A DNA stretch of 64,000 nt from Sedimentibacter sp. MB31-C6 (GCF_035934735.1 NZ_CP142396.1:2604001-2668000), one strand, 5' to 3'. Counted from the first letter of the stretch, positions 45,318 through 55,940 are shown. The notes: generated by a model not told the origin, from the letters alone. Program-made: numbers and translations.

Positions 45318-46709
45318 ATGGATTATAAAAATATAATGAAATTAATATCAGAAAATATTTATAGTGGTATATTTATAGTTGATAAAAAAGGTATTGTTAT
45401 TTTTTATAATAAGTCAGCCAATGATCTAGCAGGAGTAAATATAGAAAATGCAATAGGTAAGCATATTCTGGAGATTTTTCCTAAATTGACAAATGAGACA
45501 AGCACTATTATTAGGGCTTTAACTACTGGACGTGGAATTAAAAATTATATTCAAAATTATTATAATTATCAGAGTAAACAAGTAACTATATTATCCACTA
45601 CTATTCCATATTATGAAAACGGTCAACTTGAAGGTGCTATTGAAATATTTTCAGATGTTGACAAATATACGAATATTAGTCGAAATGGTTATAATATATC
45701 AAATGAGGTACAATTAGTAGAAAAAGCAAACTATACATTGGATAATATAATTGGAAATAGTTCTGAGATAAATAAAATCAAAAATAAAATTCTTAAAATA
45801 GCAAATAGCAAGTCTCCAGTTTTAGTTTATGGTGAAACAGGTACAGGCAAAGAACTGTTAGTTCAGAGTATTCACAATGAAAGTTATAGAAGAGACATGC
45901 CATTTATAGCCCAAAATTGTGCTGCAATACCAGAAACTCTTCTGGAAAGTATTTTATTTGGTACAACTCTAGGAAGTTTTACAGGGGCAAAAAACTCAAA
46001 AGGGTTAATCGAAGCGGCAAATGGTGGTACATTGTTTTTAGATGAAATAAATTCTATGGATATAACTCTTCAAGCTAAACTTTTAAGATTCCTAGAAGAA
46101 GGAAATATAAGAAGAATTGGTGAAAACAAATTGAGAAAGGTTGATGTACGTGTTATAGCAGCTTTAAATGAAAATCCTAATGATGCAATAACATCAGGTA
46201 AAATAAGGAAAGATTTATTTTTCAGGTTAAATGTTATAAACTTTAGTTTACCTCCTTTAAGAAATAATAAAGAAGATATAATAGAACTTTCAAATTATTT
46301 TATATATGAGTTAAATCAAGAGTTAAGAAAGAATATAATTGGTTTTTCTGAAGAAGTTTTAGATTTCTTTTATTATTATGATTGGCCAGGGAATACTAGG
46401 GAACTTAAACATGTTATTGAACATGCTATGAATATTACTGAAAAAAGTATTTTAACTGTGAAGGATTTACCAGAGTACTTAATAAAAAGCAATGAAGTTA
46501 AAGAATATCCTAACTTGGTAATTAAACATAGTAATCAATCTTTAAATGAACAATTAAAACAATTTGAGAAACGAATAATTTGTCAAGCTTTAACAGAAAA
46601 TAATCATAATATAACAAGGACATCTAAGAAACTTGATATACCAAGGCAAACTTTATATTATAAAATGGATAAACTAGGGATAAAGGTTGACAAAATTCTG
46701 GACAACTAA
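45318..46709 (+). CDS. PAS domain sigma-54-dependent transcriptional activator (RocR-like)
   Basis: About 463 residues. N-terminal PAS-like sensor (about 1-115: SENIYSGIFIVDKKGIVIFYNKSAN), AAA+ domain with Walker A GETGTGKE (about 172), the sigma-54 contact loop as GSFTGA (about 219; GAFTGA is usual), Walker B GGTLFLDEI, the arginine-finger region RKDLFFRLNV, and a C-terminal Fis-type helix-turn-helix (NITRTSKKLDIPRQTLYYKM). The LFGTTLGSFTGA block resembles RocR, the activator of arginine catabolism. ATG 45318 is preferred over a TTG at 45306. It is a lone gene between the str and S10 clusters; its target is not evident here. Confidence 0.9.
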   Translation: MDYKNIMKLISENIYSGIFIVDKKGIVIFYNKSANDLAGVNIENAIGKHILEIFPKLTNETSTIIRALTTGRGIKNYIQNYYNYQSKQVTILSTTIPYYENGQLEGAIEIFSDVDKYTNISRNGYNISNEVQLVEKANYTLDNIIGNSSEINKIKNKILKIANSKSPVLVYGETGTGKELLVQSIHNESYRRDMPFIAQNCAAIPETLLESILFGTTLGSFTGAKNSKGLIEAANGGTLFLDEINSMDITLQAKLLRFLEEGNIRRIGENKLRKVDVRVIAALNENPNDAITSGKIRKDLFFRLNVINFSLPPLRNNKEDIIELSNYFIYELNQELRKNIIGFSEEVLDFFYYYDWPGNTRELKHVIEHAMNITEKSILTVKDLPEYLIKSNEVKEYPNLVIKHSNQSLNEQLKQFEKRIICQALTENNHNITRTSKKLDIPRQTLYYKMDKLGIKVDKILDN

Positions 46710-46719
46710 AGTATAGAAT

Positions 46720-46746
46720 AAAGTAATTGCATAATCAATTACTTTT
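46720..46746 (+). terminator. Terminator-like hairpin after the sigma-54 activator gene
   Basis: AAAGTAATTG (46720-46729) pairs perfectly with CAATTACTTT (46736-46745); four T at the end of the 3' arm, then mixed sequence. Confidence 0.65.
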
Positions 46747-46861
46747 GATTGTTATAGAAGCTTTAAAAATAGCGAGTATTGTATAAAAAGAATGTTTTAC
46801 AGGAAATCATATGAACTAAATGTAACAAGTGTTAAGATTGCGAAACAATTAAAAAAAACAC

Positions 46862-46890
46862 TTGATTTATGTGTATTTTTGGTATATTAT
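46862..46890 (+). promoter_or_regulatory. Sigma-A promoter of the S10 ribosomal operon
   Basis: TTGATT (46862-46867), 17 bases, TATTAT (46885-46890). Expected start near 46897, about 175 bases before rpsJ. Confidence 0.7.
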
Positions 46891-46896
46891 AATCAA

Positions 46897-47060
46897 GCTT
46901 GCCACATGCGATGACGCAAAAGGTTGCTGATTTTTCAGGGAATTTTTGCAGAGTATGTCCTGTTAGAAAACAGGGCGACCGGTATTGCTTTTAAAAAAAA
47001 TAAGAAACACCCGGCTGGGTGTATCGAGCAATCCCGAGTTGTATGGTTGACATACGAAAA
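46897..47060 (+). promoter_or_regulatory. Structured 5' leader of the S10 operon
   Basis: Several hairpins are visible: CCTGTT/AACAGG with an AGAA loop (near 46960-46976), ACACCC/GGGTGT with a GGCT loop (near 47008-47023), a longer-range ATTGCT/AGCAAT pairing flanked by CGG/CCG that encloses the previous one, and GTATG/CATAC just before the ribosome-binding site. There is no terminator, so control by a ribosomal protein would be translational or by an unseen mechanism. This fills most of the 46710-47073 gap. Confidence 0.5.
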
Positions 47061-47073
47061 AGGAGGTAAAAAA

Positions 47074-47385
47074 ATGGCAAACACACAAAAAATAAGAATC
47101 AGGTTAAAAGCTTATGATCATCAATTAATCGATCAATCTGCACAAAAAATTGTAGAAACAGCAAAGACAACTGGTGCTACAGTTGCTGGACCAATTCCAC
47201 TGCCTACGGAAAAACAGGTAATTACTATACTTAGAGCTGTACACAAGTACAAAGATTCCAGAGAGCAGTTTGAGCAAAGAACTCACAAAAGATTAATTGA
47301 CATAACTAACCCTACTCCAAAAACTGTAGATTCATTAATGAAGCTTAATTTGCCAGCAGGAGTAGATATTGAAATTAAATTGTAA
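47074..47385 (+). CDS. rpsJ: 30S ribosomal protein S10
   Basis: 103 residues from the ATG at 47074 with AGGAGG upstream: [63 protein letters not shown]. An in-frame upstream reading from 46924 is leader sequence. It heads the S10 operon and doubles as NusE. Confidence 0.97.
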   Translation: MANTQKIRIRLKAYDHQLIDQSAQKIVETAKTTGATVAGPIPLPTEKQVITILRAVHKYKDSREQFEQRTHKRLIDITNPTPKTVDSLMKLNLPAGVDIEIKL

Positions 47386-47392
47386 CGAGGAT

Positions 47393-47506
47393 ACATCGTT
47401 GAAACGATGTGATGAAATTGCAAGGCAATTTCTTCGATGTTTTAATAGCAAGTAGAGAAAAAATATAATATACACTCTGCTTAGGATGATTACTCAAAGA
47501 GTAATC
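47393..47506 (+). other. rpsJ-rplC spacer with three consecutive hairpins
   Basis: Within a 148-base spacer, where about 20-30 bases are usual, three perfect small hairpins occur: ACATCGT/ACGATGT with a TGAA loop (47393-47410), GAAATTGC/GCAATTTC with loop AAG (47414-47432), and GATTACTC/GAGTAATC with loop AAA (47488-47506). No convincing promoter or T-run is seen, so this is a folded intercistronic region of unknown role. Confidence 0.6.
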
Positions 47507-47533
47507 CGCTGTAAGAAAATAGGAGGTGTAAGA

Positions 47534-48166
47534 ATGAAAGCAATTCTTGGTAAAAAAGTCGGAATGACACAAGTATTTACAGAACAAGGTAATGTAGTCC
47601 CTGTAACAGTAGTTGAATCTGGCGAAATGGTTGTTGTGCAAAAGAAGACTGTTGAAAAAGATGGATATAATGCTATTCAAGTTGGATTTGGAAACATAAA
47701 ACCTATAAATGTTACTAAACCTATAAAGGGTCATTTTGAAAAATCTAAAGTAGAACCTAAGAAATACTTAAGAGAATTTAAGGTTGATAACATTGATGAC
47801 TATGAAGTTGGTCAAAAAATTGGTGTTGAAATATTTGAAGCTGGAGAGTTAGTAGACGTAATTGGAATTTCTAAAGGTAAAGGCTTTGCCGGCAGTATTA
47901 AAAGACATGGACATCACAGAGGACCTATGAGTCATGGTTCTAAATTTCACAGATTAAGAGGTTCTTTAGGAGCTTCTGCTTATCCAGCAAAAGTTGTTAA
48001 AGGAACTAAAGCTCATGGACATATGGGTCATGAGAGAGTAACAGTATTAAACCTTGAAGTAATTAAAGTAGATACAGATAAGAATGCTATTTTATTAAAA
48101 GGTGCAATACCAGGACCTAAAAAAGGTTTGGTAAGCATAAGAGAAGCAATCAGATTTAAGAAATAA
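47534..48166 (+). CDS. rplC: 50S ribosomal protein L3
   Basis: 210 residues from the ATG at 47534 ([15 protein letters not shown]) after AGGAGGTG; a longer in-frame reading from 47486 runs into the hairpin spacer and is rejected. Core block [24 protein letters not shown] is the rRNA-binding loop. Confidence 0.97.
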   Translation: MKAILGKKVGMTQVFTEQGNVVPVTVVESGEMVVVQKKTVEKDGYNAIQVGFGNIKPINVTKPIKGHFEKSKVEPKKYLREFKVDNIDDYEVGQKIGVEIFEAGELVDVIGISKGKGFAGSIKRHGHHRGPMSHGSKFHRLRGSLGASAYPAKVVKGTKAHGHMGHERVTVLNLEVIKVDTDKNAILLKGAIPGPKKGLVSIREAIRFKK

Positions 48167-48189
48167 TTAAAGGGAAAGGAGGATTAAAG

Positions 48190-48813
48190 ATGCCAAAGGT
48201 AGCTCTTTATGATAAAACAGGTAGCCAAATAGGTGATATGGATTTAAATGATAACATATTTGGAGTTGAAGTTAATACACATGTGATGTATGAAGCTGTA
48301 AAGAATTATTTAGCTAATCAAAGACAGGGAACTCAATCAGCTAAAACAAGAGCTGAAGTTAGAGGCGGTGGTAGAAAGCCTTGGAGACAAAAAGGAACAG
48401 GTCGAGCAAGACAAGGTAGTATTAGATCACCACAATGGAAAGGCGGCGGAGTTGTATTTGCTCCTAAACCAAGAGATTATAGCTACAAACTTCCTAAGAA
48501 AATTAAAAGATTGGCTCTTAAATCAGCATTAAGTTCTAAGGTTGTAGATAAAGAAATAATTGTTGTTGAAAGTTTGGAACTAGAACAAGCAAAAACAAAA
48601 GAAATGGTTAAGGTATTAAAAAATCTTAACTCTGGTAAAAAAACATTAATAGTTATTCCTGATAGAGATGAAGCTGTTGTAAGATCAGCTGCAAATATTC
48701 ATGGAGTGAAAACAGCTTATGTAAATACAATTAATGTTTATGACATTTTAAACTGTGATACTTTCTTAATAACAAAGGATGCAGTTAATAAAGTGGAGGA
48801 GGTGTACGCATAA
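48190..48813 (+). CDS. rplD: 50S ribosomal protein L4
   Basis: 207 residues: the exit-tunnel loop [33 protein letters not shown] is intact. In E. coli L4 represses the S10 operon by binding its leader. Stop overlaps the rplW start by one base. Confidence 0.97.
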   Translation: MPKVALYDKTGSQIGDMDLNDNIFGVEVNTHVMYEAVKNYLANQRQGTQSAKTRAEVRGGGRKPWRQKGTGRARQGSIRSPQWKGGGVVFAPKPRDYSYKLPKKIKRLALKSALSSKVVDKEIIVVESLELEQAKTKEMVKVLKNLNSGKKTLIVIPDRDEAVVRSAANIHGVKTAYVNTINVYDILNCDTFLITKDAVNKVEEVYA

Positions 48814-49103
48814 TGCGCGATCCACACGATGTAATAATAAGACCAATAGTAACAGAAGCCAGCATGGATGCAATGGCAGATAAGAAGTATACTTTTGTTG
48901 TTGATAAAAGGTCTAATAAAACAGAAATTAAAAATGCAGTGGAACAGGTTTTTGGCGTTAAAGTTGCGCAAGTTAACACTATGAATATGCTCGGAAAGAA
49001 AAAAAGAATGGGCGCTAATATAGGTAAAAGAGCTGATTGGAAAAAAGCTATAGTGACTTTGACTGAAGATAGTAAAACAATAGAATATTTTGAAGGAATT
49101 TAA
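48813..49103 (+). CDS. rplW: 50S ribosomal protein L23
   Basis: 96 residues: [47 protein letters not shown], ending [19 protein letters not shown]23 docks trigger factor and SRP at the tunnel exit. Its ATG shares a base with the rplD stop and has GGAGGTG upstream. Confidence 0.97.
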   Translation: MRDPHDVIIRPIVTEASMDAMADKKYTFVVDKRSNKTEIKNAVEQVFGVKVAQVNTMNMLGKKKRMGANIGKRADWKKAIVTLTEDSKTIEYFEGI

Positions 49104-49136
49104 AGATAGAAAATTGAAAAAAAGGAGGAAAATCTC

Positions 49137-49970
49137 ATGGGTATTAGAAAATACAGACCAACCTCTCCAGCGTTGAGACAGATGACTGTGTCAACATTTG
49201 AAGAAATTACAACTAATGAGCCAGAGAAATCTCTTTTAGCTCCTTTGAAAAGCAAAGCAGGAAGAAATGCTTATGGCAGAATAACAGTACGTCATAAAGG
49301 TGGCGGAGAAAAGAGAAAATATAGAATCATAGATTTTAAAAGAAACAAAGATGGAGTACCGGGAAAGGTTGCAACGATTGAGTATGATCCAAATAGAAGC
49401 GCAAATATAGCACTTATAAATTATGTTGATGGTGAAAAAAGATACATTATTGCTCCTCATAAGTTAACAGTAGGAGATATGATAGTTTCAGGACCGGATG
49501 CAGATATAAAAGTAGGAAATGCACTTCCTGTAAGAAATATACCTGTAGGAACAATGATTCATAACATTGAGCTTAAACCTGGTAAAGGTGGCCAAATGGT
49601 AAGATCAGCAGGAAACGCTGCTCAGCTTATGGCTAAGGAAGGTAAATATGCTCAAGTAAGATTACCTAGTGGTGAAGTAAGAATGATAAGCATGGATTGC
49701 AGAGCAACAATCGGTCAAGTAGGTAATTTGGATTATGAAAATATATCTATAGGTAAAGCTGGTAGGAAAAGACACATGGGAATCAGACCTACAGTAAGAG
49801 GTAGTGTAATGAATCCTAACGATCACCCTCACGGTGGTGGAGAAGGAAGGGCTCCTATAGGAAGACCTTCACCAGTAACTCCTTGGGGAAAACCAGCACT
49901 TGGATACAAAACTCGTAAGAAAAATAAGAAATCTGATAAGATGATTGTAAAGAGAAGAAACGTAAAATAA
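49137..49970 (+). CDS. rplB: 50S ribosomal protein L2
   Basis: 277 residues: [46 protein letters not shown], and the peptidyl-transferase-proximal [38 protein letters not shown] precedes the ATG. Confidence 0.98.
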   Translation: MGIRKYRPTSPALRQMTVSTFEEITTNEPEKSLLAPLKSKAGRNAYGRITVRHKGGGEKRKYRIIDFKRNKDGVPGKVATIEYDPNRSANIALINYVDGEKRYIIAPHKLTVGDMIVSGPDADIKVGNALPVRNIPVGTMIHNIELKPGKGGQMVRSAGNAAQLMAKEGKYAQVRLPSGEVRMISMDCRATIGQVGNLDYENISIGKAGRKRHMGIRPTVRGSVMNPNDHPHGGGEGRAPIGRPSPVTPWGKPALGYKTRKKNKKSDKMIVKRRNVK

Positions 49971-50000
49971 TTTGGTTTTTTTGAAAGGAGGAAATAGTGA

Positions 50001-50282
50001 ATGGGTAGATCATTAAAGAAGGGGCCTTATTGTGAGCCAAGTCTTCTGAAAAAGATCGTGGATATGAATGAAGCTAATAGTAAAAAGGTTTTAAAAACTT
50101 GGTCAAGAAGATCAACAATATTCCCCGAAATGGTAGGCCACACATTAGCTATACATGATGGCAGAAAGCACGTTCCTGTATATATAACAGAAGATATGGT
50201 TGGACACAAATTAGGTGAATTTGCTCCAACAAGAACTTATAGAGGACACGATAAGACTGATAAATCTTCAAGAGTTAAGTAA
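50001..50282 (+). CDS. rpsS: 30S ribosomal protein S19
   Basis: 93 residues: [77 protein letters not shown] precedes the ATG. Confidence 0.97.
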   Translation: MGRSLKKGPYCEPSLLKKIVDMNEANSKKVLKTWSRRSTIFPEMVGHTLAIHDGRKHVPVYITEDMVGHKLGEFAPTRTYRGHDKTDKSSRVK

Positions 50283-50300
50283 TGAAGGGAGGTAGCTAAA

Positions 50301-50636
50301 ATGGAAGCTAGGGCAGTTGCTAAATATATAAGAGTATCACCTAGAAAAATGAGATTCGTATGTGATATGGTAAGAGGTAAAAATGTTGATGAAGCATTAA
50401 CTATTTTAAAATTCCATCAAAGCAAAGGAGCTAGAATTTTAGAAAAGGTAGTTAAATCAGCTACAGCTAATGCAGAAAACAACTTTGAACTAGATAGAGA
50501 TAAATTATATGTTTCACAAGCTTATGCTAATCAAGGACCAACTTTAAAAAGATGGAGACCTAGAGCAAAAGGTTCAGCATATAAAATCTTGAAAAGAAGC
50601 AGCCACGTAGGTGCAGTAGTTAAAGAAAGAGAATAG
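50301..50636 (+). CDS. rplV: 50S ribosomal protein L22
   Basis: 111 residues: [29 protein letters not shown] and the tunnel hairpin [25 protein letters not shown], wild type at sites altered in macrolide resistance. Eighteen bases after rpsS, with GGGAGG upstream of the ATG. Confidence 0.97.
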   Translation: MEARAVAKYIRVSPRKMRFVCDMVRGKNVDEALTILKFHQSKGARILEKVVKSATANAENNFELDRDKLYVSQAYANQGPTLKRWRPRAKGSAYKILKRSSHVGAVVKERE

Positions 50637-50651
50637 CAAAGGAGGTAGAAA

Positions 50652-51392
50652 ATGGGTCAGAAGGTAAATCCTCATGGACTTAGAGTTGGCGTTATTAAGG
50701 ATTGGGACTCTAAGTGGTATGCAGACAAAAAGAATTTTAGTTTAAATTTGTCTGAAGACTATAAAATCCGTGAATATATAAAAGAAACATTTTTCCAAGC
50801 AGGAATTGCAAAAATAGAAATCGAAAGATTTGCCAGCAGAATTAAGGTAAGTGTGTTTACTGCTAAACCAGGTATGATTATAGGAAAAGGCGGATCTGGA
50901 GTTGAACAATTAAAAAAACATGTTGAAGAGTTAACTGGTAAAACAGTTATAATAAATGTTGAAGAAGTAAAGGTTCCTGAATTGAATGGTCAATTGGTTG
51001 CAGAAAATATAGCTAGTCAGTTAGAAAAGCGTATTTCATTCAGAAGAGCAATGAAGCAATCAATGCAAAGAACAATGAAAATGGGAGCTGTAGGAATTAA
51101 AACATCAGCATCAGGAAGATTAAATGGTGCAGATATGGCTAGGACAGAAGGTTATAATGATGGTAAAATCCCTCTTCATACTTTAAGAGCCGATATTAGT
51201 TATGGCTTTGCAGAAGCTAATACTACTTTTGGAAAAGTTGGTATTAAAGTTTGGATATGTAGAGGAGAAATATTGAAAAAATCAGGTTCTTTATTATCTG
51301 ACAACCAAGAACCAACAAAGGCACCAAGAGATAGTAGAGATAATAGAAAAAAAAGAAGACCAAATAACAACTTTAAAAGAGATAAAAAGTAA
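50652..51392 (+). CDS. rpsC: 30S ribosomal protein S3
   Basis: 246 residues: [27 protein letters not shown]-domain [24 protein letters not shown], and [29 protein letters not shown] basic tail of about 30 residues rich in R, K, N and D extends the C-terminus beyond the shorter bacterial forms. AGGAGG precedes the ATG. Confidence 0.97.
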   Translation: MGQKVNPHGLRVGVIKDWDSKWYADKKNFSLNLSEDYKIREYIKETFFQAGIAKIEIERFASRIKVSVFTAKPGMIIGKGGSGVEQLKKHVEELTGKTVIINVEEVKVPELNGQLVAENIASQLEKRISFRRAMKQSMQRTMKMGAVGIKTSASGRLNGADMARTEGYNDGKIPLHTLRADISYGFAEANTTFGKVGIKVWICRGEILKKSGSLLSDNQEPTKAPRDSRDNRKKRRPNNNFKRDKK

Positions 51393-51421
51393 TAAGTCCT
51401 GAAGGAAGGAGGAAGATTAAT

Positions 51422-51865
51422 ATGTTAATGCCTAAAAGAGTAAAACGCCGTAAGGTTCAAAGAGGAAGAATGACAGGAGTAGCAACAAGAGGTAATACTG
51501 TTACTTATGGCGAATATGGGCTTCAAGCACAAGAACCAGCTTGGATAACATCAAATCAAATTGAAGCTGCCAGAAGAGCAATGACAAGATATGTTAAAAG
51601 AGGCGGTCAAATTTGGATTAAAATATTCCCAGATAAACCAGTAACAAAAAAACCAGCCGAAACTCGTATGGGTAAGGGAAAGGGATCGCCTGAATACTGG
51701 GTAGCAGTCGTAAAACCAGGCAGAGTATTATTCGAAATGTCAGGGGTTTCTGAAGAAGTTGCGAGAGAAGCAATGAGACTTGCCATGCATAAATTGCCTA
51801 TTAAGTGCAAATTTATCACCAAAGACCAGGCAGTAGAAAAGGATGGTGAAGCAAATGAAAGCTAA
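51422..51865 (+). CDS. rplP: 50S ribosomal protein L16
   Basis: 147 residues: [82 protein letters not shown]. Its end overlaps the rpmC start. Confidence 0.97.
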   Translation: MLMPKRVKRRKVQRGRMTGVATRGNTVTYGEYGLQAQEPAWITSNQIEAARRAMTRYVKRGGQIWIKIFPDKPVTKKPAETRMGKGKGSPEYWVAVVKPGRVLFEMSGVSEEVAREAMRLAMHKLPIKCKFITKDQAVEKDGEANES

Positions 51866-52058
51866 AGATTTAAGAAATAAATCAGTTGATGAGTTGAACA
51901 AATCAGTTTTAGATTTAAAAACAGAACTTTTTAATCTAAGATTTCAACTTGCAACAGGTGAGCTTGATAATCCAATGAGAATTAATAAAGTAAAGAAAGA
52001 TATTGCACGTGTAAAAACAGTTCTAAGAGAACGTGAGTTAAACATAAATGCAGAGTAG
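51855..52058 (+). CDS. rpmC: 50S ribosomal protein L29
   Basis: 67 residues from ATG 51855 ([22 protein letters not shown]) with GGTGA five bases upstream. An in-frame ATG at 51843 has no spaced ribosome-binding site. Two-helix protein at the tunnel exit; overlaps rplP by 11 bases, suggesting coupling. Confidence 0.95.
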   Translation: MKAKDLRNKSVDELNKSVLDLKTELFNLRFQLATGELDNPMRINKVKKDIARVKTVLRERELNINAE

Positions 52059-52079
52059 TATGAAAGGAGGATATTAACT

Positions 52080-52334
52080 TTGGAAAGAGGCAACAGAAAA
52101 GTAATAGTAGGAAAAGTAGTTAGCGATAAAATGGATAAGACTATAGTAGTTGCTACCGAAAGGCTTGTAGCACATCCTCTTTATAAGAAACAAATAAAAA
52201 CGACCAATAAATATAAAGCACATGATGAAAACAACCAATGCAAAATTGGCGATACAGTAAAAATAATGGAGACTAGACCATTATCTAAAGATAAAAGATG
52301 GAGATTGGTTGAAATACTTGAGGAAGCTAAATAA
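52080..52334 (+). CDS. rpsQ: 30S ribosomal protein S17
   Basis: 84 residues from a TTG start with AAAGGAGG nine bases upstream: [60 protein letters not shown]. Confidence 0.96.
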   Translation: MERGNRKVIVGKVVSDKMDKTIVVATERLVAHPLYKKQIKTTNKYKAHDENNQCKIGDTVKIMETRPLSKDKRWRLVEILEEAK

Positions 52335-52367
52335 CCCTAAGACAATTGAAGGGAGGTTTTGAAGGAT

Positions 52368-52736
52368 ATGATACAAACAGAATCAAGGTTAAGAGTAGCA
52401 GATAATTCTGGAGCTAAGGAAGTCCTTGTAATAAAAGTATTAGGCGGTTCTGGGAGAAAATACGGAAACGTTGGAGATATAATTGTATGTGCGGTTAAAA
52501 CTGCAACACCTGGTGGAGTTGTTAAGAAAGGTGATGTTGTTAAAGCAGTAATTGTAAGAACTAAGTTTGGCGTTAGAAGAAATGATGGCACATATATTAA
52601 GTTTGATGAGAATGCTGCTGTAATTATTAAGGATGATAAAACACCTGTAGGAACTCGTATATTTGGTCCTATAACAAGAGAGTTGAGAGATGGAAAGTTT
52701 ATGAAAATAATCTCACTAGCACCGGAAGTACTTTAA
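52368..52736 (+). CDS. rplN: 50S ribosomal protein L14
   Basis: 122 residues from ATG 52368 ([27 protein letters not shown]), the standard length. A TTG at 52359 would add three residues and is not needed. GGGAGG lies 11 bases upstream. Confidence 0.97.
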   Translation: MIQTESRLRVADNSGAKEVLVIKVLGGSGRKYGNVGDIIVCAVKTATPGGVVKKGDVVKAVIVRTKFGVRRNDGTYIKFDENAAVIIKDDKTPVGTRIFGPITRELRDGKFMKIISLAPEVL

Positions 52737-52752
52737 TGGGAGGTGTATAAGA

Positions 52753-53061
52753 ATGCACGTTAAGAAAGGCGATAAAGTAGTAGTTATAGCAGGTAGTGAT
52801 AAAGGTAAAACAGGAAAAATACTTTCTAGTTTACCAAAGCTAAATAGAGTAATCGTTGAAGGCGTGAATATGGTTACTAAGCATCAAAAAGCTACTAGAG
52901 AGATGCAACAAGCAGGAATATTGCATCGTGAAGGCGCTATAGATGCTTCAAATGTTATGATATACTGCGACAAATGCAAATCAGGCGTTAGAACTGAAAT
53001 TAAAATAAATAATGGTAAAAAAGTTAGAGCATGTAAGAAGTGCGGTCAATTGTTTGAATAA
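52753..53061 (+). CDS. rplX: 50S ribosomal protein L24
   Basis: 102 residues: KOW domain KKGDKVVVIAGSDKGKTGKILSSLPKLNRVIVEGVN and a C-terminal CDKCKSGVRTEIK...RACKKCGQLFE with two CxxC pairs, so a Zn-binding form. Confidence 0.97.
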   Translation: MHVKKGDKVVVIAGSDKGKTGKILSSLPKLNRVIVEGVNMVTKHQKATREMQQAGILHREGAIDASNVMIYCDKCKSGVRTEIKINNGKKVRACKKCGQLFE

Positions 53062-53085
53062 TGCTCGAAGGGAGGTACGAACTAT

Positions 53086-53625
53086 ATGGCTAGACTAAAA
53101 GAGACATATAAAGATCAAGTAGTGCCGGCGCTTATGGAAAAGTTCCAATATGAAAGCATTATGCAGGCACCTAAAATAGAAAAGATAGTAATAAATATGG
53201 GCGTTGGTGAGGCTAAAGAAAATCAAAAGTTTTTAGACAACGCTGTAGAAGAAATGACAATTATTGCAGGACAAAAACCTGTTGTTACAAAAGCCAGAAA
53301 ATCAATATCTAACTTTAAACTTAGAGAAGGTATGGCAGTAGGATGTAAGGTAACCTTAAGAGGAAACCACATGTACGAATTCTTTGATAAGTTGGTTAAT
53401 GTTGCTTTACCAAGAGTTAGAGACTTTAGAGGAGTTTCAAAAACAGCTTTTGATGGCAGGGGAAACTATGCTTTAGGAATAAAGGAACAGTTGATTTTTC
53501 CTGAAATAAATTATGATAAAATCGATAAAATAAGAGGTATGGATGTAATTATAACAACAACAGCTAATACTGACGAAGAAGCTCGTGAGCTTTTGAAATT
53601 ATTAGGAATGCCTTTTAGTAAGTAA
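53086..53625 (+). CDS. rplE: 50S ribosomal protein L5
   Basis: 179 residues: [86 protein letters not shown]. It binds 5S rRNA. Confidence 0.97.
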   Translation: MARLKETYKDQVVPALMEKFQYESIMQAPKIEKIVINMGVGEAKENQKFLDNAVEEMTIIAGQKPVVTKARKSISNFKLREGMAVGCKVTLRGNHMYEFFDKLVNVALPRVRDFRGVSKTAFDGRGNYALGIKEQLIFPEINYDKIDKIRGMDVIITTTANTDEEARELLKLLGMPFSK

Positions 53626-53638
53626 GGGAGGATTAAAA

Positions 53639-53824
53639 ATGGCAAAAACATCTCTAAAAGTAAAACAACAGAGAAAACAAAAGTATTCAACTAGAGAATA
53701 CTCAAGATGCAAAATTTGTGGAAGACCTCATGCTTATTTAAGGAAATTCGGTATATGCCGTATATGCTTTAGAGAACTGGCTTATAAAGGTCAAATACCT
53801 GGGGTTAAAAAGGCTAGTTGGTAA
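53639..53824 (+). CDS. rpsZ: 30S ribosomal protein S14, Zn-binding type Z
   Basis: 61 residues: [60 protein letters not shown] split by two CxxC pairs, the short Zn-dependent S14 form. GGAGG precedes the ATG. Confidence 0.97.
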   Translation: MAKTSLKVKQQRKQKYSTREYSRCKICGRPHAYLRKFGICRICFRELAYKGQIPGVKKASW

Positions 53825-53853
53825 AATTTTAAAAATGGAAGGAGGTTACTTGC

Positions 53854-54252
53854 ATGGTAATGACAGATCCTATCGCAGATATGTTAACTAGAATAAGAAA
53901 TGCAAATCATTCAAAACACGAATTTGTAGATATACCAGCTTCTAAGATAAAGAAAGAGATAGCAAATATCTTAGTAGAAGAAGGTTATATAAAGGGCTTT
54001 GATGTTATAGATGATGGAAAGCAAGGCGTTGTAAGAGTAGAGCTTAAATATCAGCAAAATAAAGAAAGAGTTATAACTGGAATTAAGAGAATATCTAAAC
54101 CTGGTCTTAGAGTTTATGTTGGAAAAAATGAAACTCCAAAAGTATTAGGTGGATTAGGAATAGCTATACTTTCCACATCACAAGGAATTGTAACAGATAA
54201 AAAAGCAAGAACACAGGGAGTTGGCGGAGAAGTAATCTGCTACGTATGGTAA
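53854..54252 (+). CDS. rpsH: 30S ribosomal protein S8
   Basis: 132 residues: [35 protein letters not shown] and C-terminal [34 protein letters not shown] 53854 is eight bases from AAGGAGG; ATG 53860 is an alternative. S8 represses the spc operon in E. coli. Confidence 0.97.
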   Translation: MVMTDPIADMLTRIRNANHSKHEFVDIPASKIKKEIANILVEEGYIKGFDVIDDGKQGVVRVELKYQQNKERVITGIKRISKPGLRVYVGKNETPKVLGGLGIAILSTSQGIVTDKKARTQGVGGEVICYVW

Positions 54253-54276
54253 TAATGACGAATAGGAGGTGCTAAG

Positions 54277-54816
54277 ATGTCAAGAATAGGTGTAAAACCT
54301 GTAAATATACCTGCTAATGTTGAAGTGAAAATTGATAAAAACAATTACGCAGTTGTTAAAGGACCGAAAGGACAGCTTGAACAACAGTTACCAAAGTCAA
54401 TGATAATAGAAGTTCAAGGAACAGAAATCATTGTTTCAAGACCATCAGAAGTTAAAGAACATAAATCACTTCATGGTTTAACAAGAACTCTCATTAATAA
54501 CATGGTAATAGGTGTAAATGAAGGATATCAAAAAACACTTGAGATTGTAGGTGTTGGATATAGGGCACAAAAACAAGGAAATAAATTATTATTAAATTTA
54601 GGTTTTTCTCATCCTGTTGAAATGGAAGATCCAAAAGGAATTGAAACAACAGTTGAGGGAACAAATAAGATAACAATTAAGGGAATAGATAAACAACAAG
54701 TAGGTAATTATGCAGCAGTAATTAGAGATTGGAGAAGACCTGAACCTTATAAAGGAAAAGGAATCAAATATTCTGATGAAGTTGTAAGACGTAAAGCAGG
54801 TAAAACTGGTAAATAA
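54277..54816 (+). CDS. rplF: 50S ribosomal protein L6
   Basis: 179 residues: [63 protein letters not shown], and the C-terminal [24 protein letters not shown]. Confidence 0.97.
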   Translation: MSRIGVKPVNIPANVEVKIDKNNYAVVKGPKGQLEQQLPKSMIIEVQGTEIIVSRPSEVKEHKSLHGLTRTLINNMVIGVNEGYQKTLEIVGVGYRAQKQGNKLLLNLGFSHPVEMEDPKGIETTVEGTNKITIKGIDKQQVGNYAAVIRDWRRPEPYKGKGIKYSDEVVRRKAGKTGK

Positions 54817-54837
54817 TTAAGAAAGGAGTGAGTATTA

Positions 54838-55206
54838 GTGCTTAATAAAAAAGATAAAAATCAAACTAGATTAAAAAGACACTATAGAATGAGAAAAAAT
54901 ATCGTAGGAACTCCTGATAGACCAAGATTAAATGTTTATAGAAGCTCTAAGCACATATACGCTCAAGTAATTGATGACGCTACAGGAATAACTCTTGTTT
55001 CAGCATCGACACAAGAAAAAGAGTTGAAAGATAAAGTGGCTGAGCTTACTAAATCTGATGCAGCTAAATTAATTGGCAAGACAGTAGGAGAAAGAGCGAA
55101 GGAAAAAGGTATAGATACAGTTATTTTTGATAGAGGCGGTTATTTATATCACGGCAGGGTTAAATTACTTGCTGATGGAGCAAGAGAAAGCGGACTTGAA
55201 TTTTAA
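54838..55206 (+). CDS. rplR: 50S ribosomal protein L18
   Basis: 122 residues starting at GTG with AAAGGAGTGAG upstream: [63 protein letters not shown]. Binds 5S rRNA. Confidence 0.97.
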   Translation: MLNKKDKNQTRLKRHYRMRKNIVGTPDRPRLNVYRSSKHIYAQVIDDATGITLVSASTQEKELKDKVAELTKSDAAKLIGKTVGERAKEKGIDTVIFDRGGYLYHGRVKLLADGARESGLEF

Positions 55207-55220
55207 TAAGGAGGTTAGTC

Positions 55221-55727
55221 ATGGAGCGTGGACGTATAGATGCAAGCCAACTGGATTTGAAAGAAAAAGTTATTAGCATCAACCGTGTTACTAAAGTTGT
55301 AAAAGGTGGTAGAAACTTTAGATTTAGTGTGTTGGTTGTTGTTGGTGATGAAAATGGCCATGTAGGAATTGGTATGGCAAAGGCTATAGAAATTCCTGAT
55401 GCTATTAAAAAGGCAATCCAAGATGCTAAAAAAAGAATGATTGAAGTACCACTGATTAACACAACAGTACCACATGAAATAATTGGCAGATATGGTGCAG
55501 GCAGAGTTCTTGTAAAACCAGCAAAAGAAGGTACTGGTATTATAGCTGGTGGTCCTGTTCGTTCAGTATTAGAACTTGCAGGAATTAAAGACATAAGAAC
55601 TAAATCATTGGGTTCAAATAACCCTAGAAATGTTGTTAATGCAACAATTGAAGCCTTAAGATCCCTTAAAAAACCTGAGGATGTAGCTAGAGTTAGAGGG
55701 AAATCAGTGGAAGAAATTTTAGGTTAA
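55221..55727 (+). CDS. rpsE: 30S ribosomal protein S5
   Basis: 168 residues: [82 protein letters not shown]. Located 14 bases after rplR. Confidence 0.97.
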   Translation: MERGRIDASQLDLKEKVISINRVTKVVKGGRNFRFSVLVVVGDENGHVGIGMAKAIEIPDAIKKAIQDAKKRMIEVPLINTTVPHEIIGRYGAGRVLVKPAKEGTGIIAGGPVRSVLELAGIKDIRTKSLGSNNPRNVVNATIEALRSLKKPEDVARVRGKSVEEILG

Positions 55728-55739
55728 GAGGTGAAAATT

Positions 55740-55919
55740 ATGGCAACAATTAAAATAAAACAAATAAGAAGCATAATTTCAAAAACACCAAATCAAATAA
55801 AGAATATTAAAGCTTTAGGTTTGAAAAGAATAGGCCATGTTGTAGAAAAAGAAGATTCTCCTCAAATTAGAGGAATGATTAGAAAAGTTGAACACATGGT
55901 TGAGGTAATAGAAGAATAA
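55740..55919 (+). CDS. rpmD: 50S ribosomal protein L30
   Basis: 59 residues from ATG 55740 (MATIKIKQIRSIISKTPNQIKNIKALGLKRIGHVV). A GTG at 55731 lies within the ribosome-binding site GAGGTG and is rejected. Confidence 0.95.
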   Translation: MATIKIKQIRSIISKTPNQIKNIKALGLKRIGHVVEKEDSPQIRGMIRKVEHMVEVIEE

Positions 55920-55940
55920 AACTATAAGGAGGTGTAATAG

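Noticed and set aside
46924-47073. Fifty-residue N-terminal extension of S10
   Set aside because: The region consists of leader hairpins, and the normal S10 start at 47074 has a strong AGGAGG.
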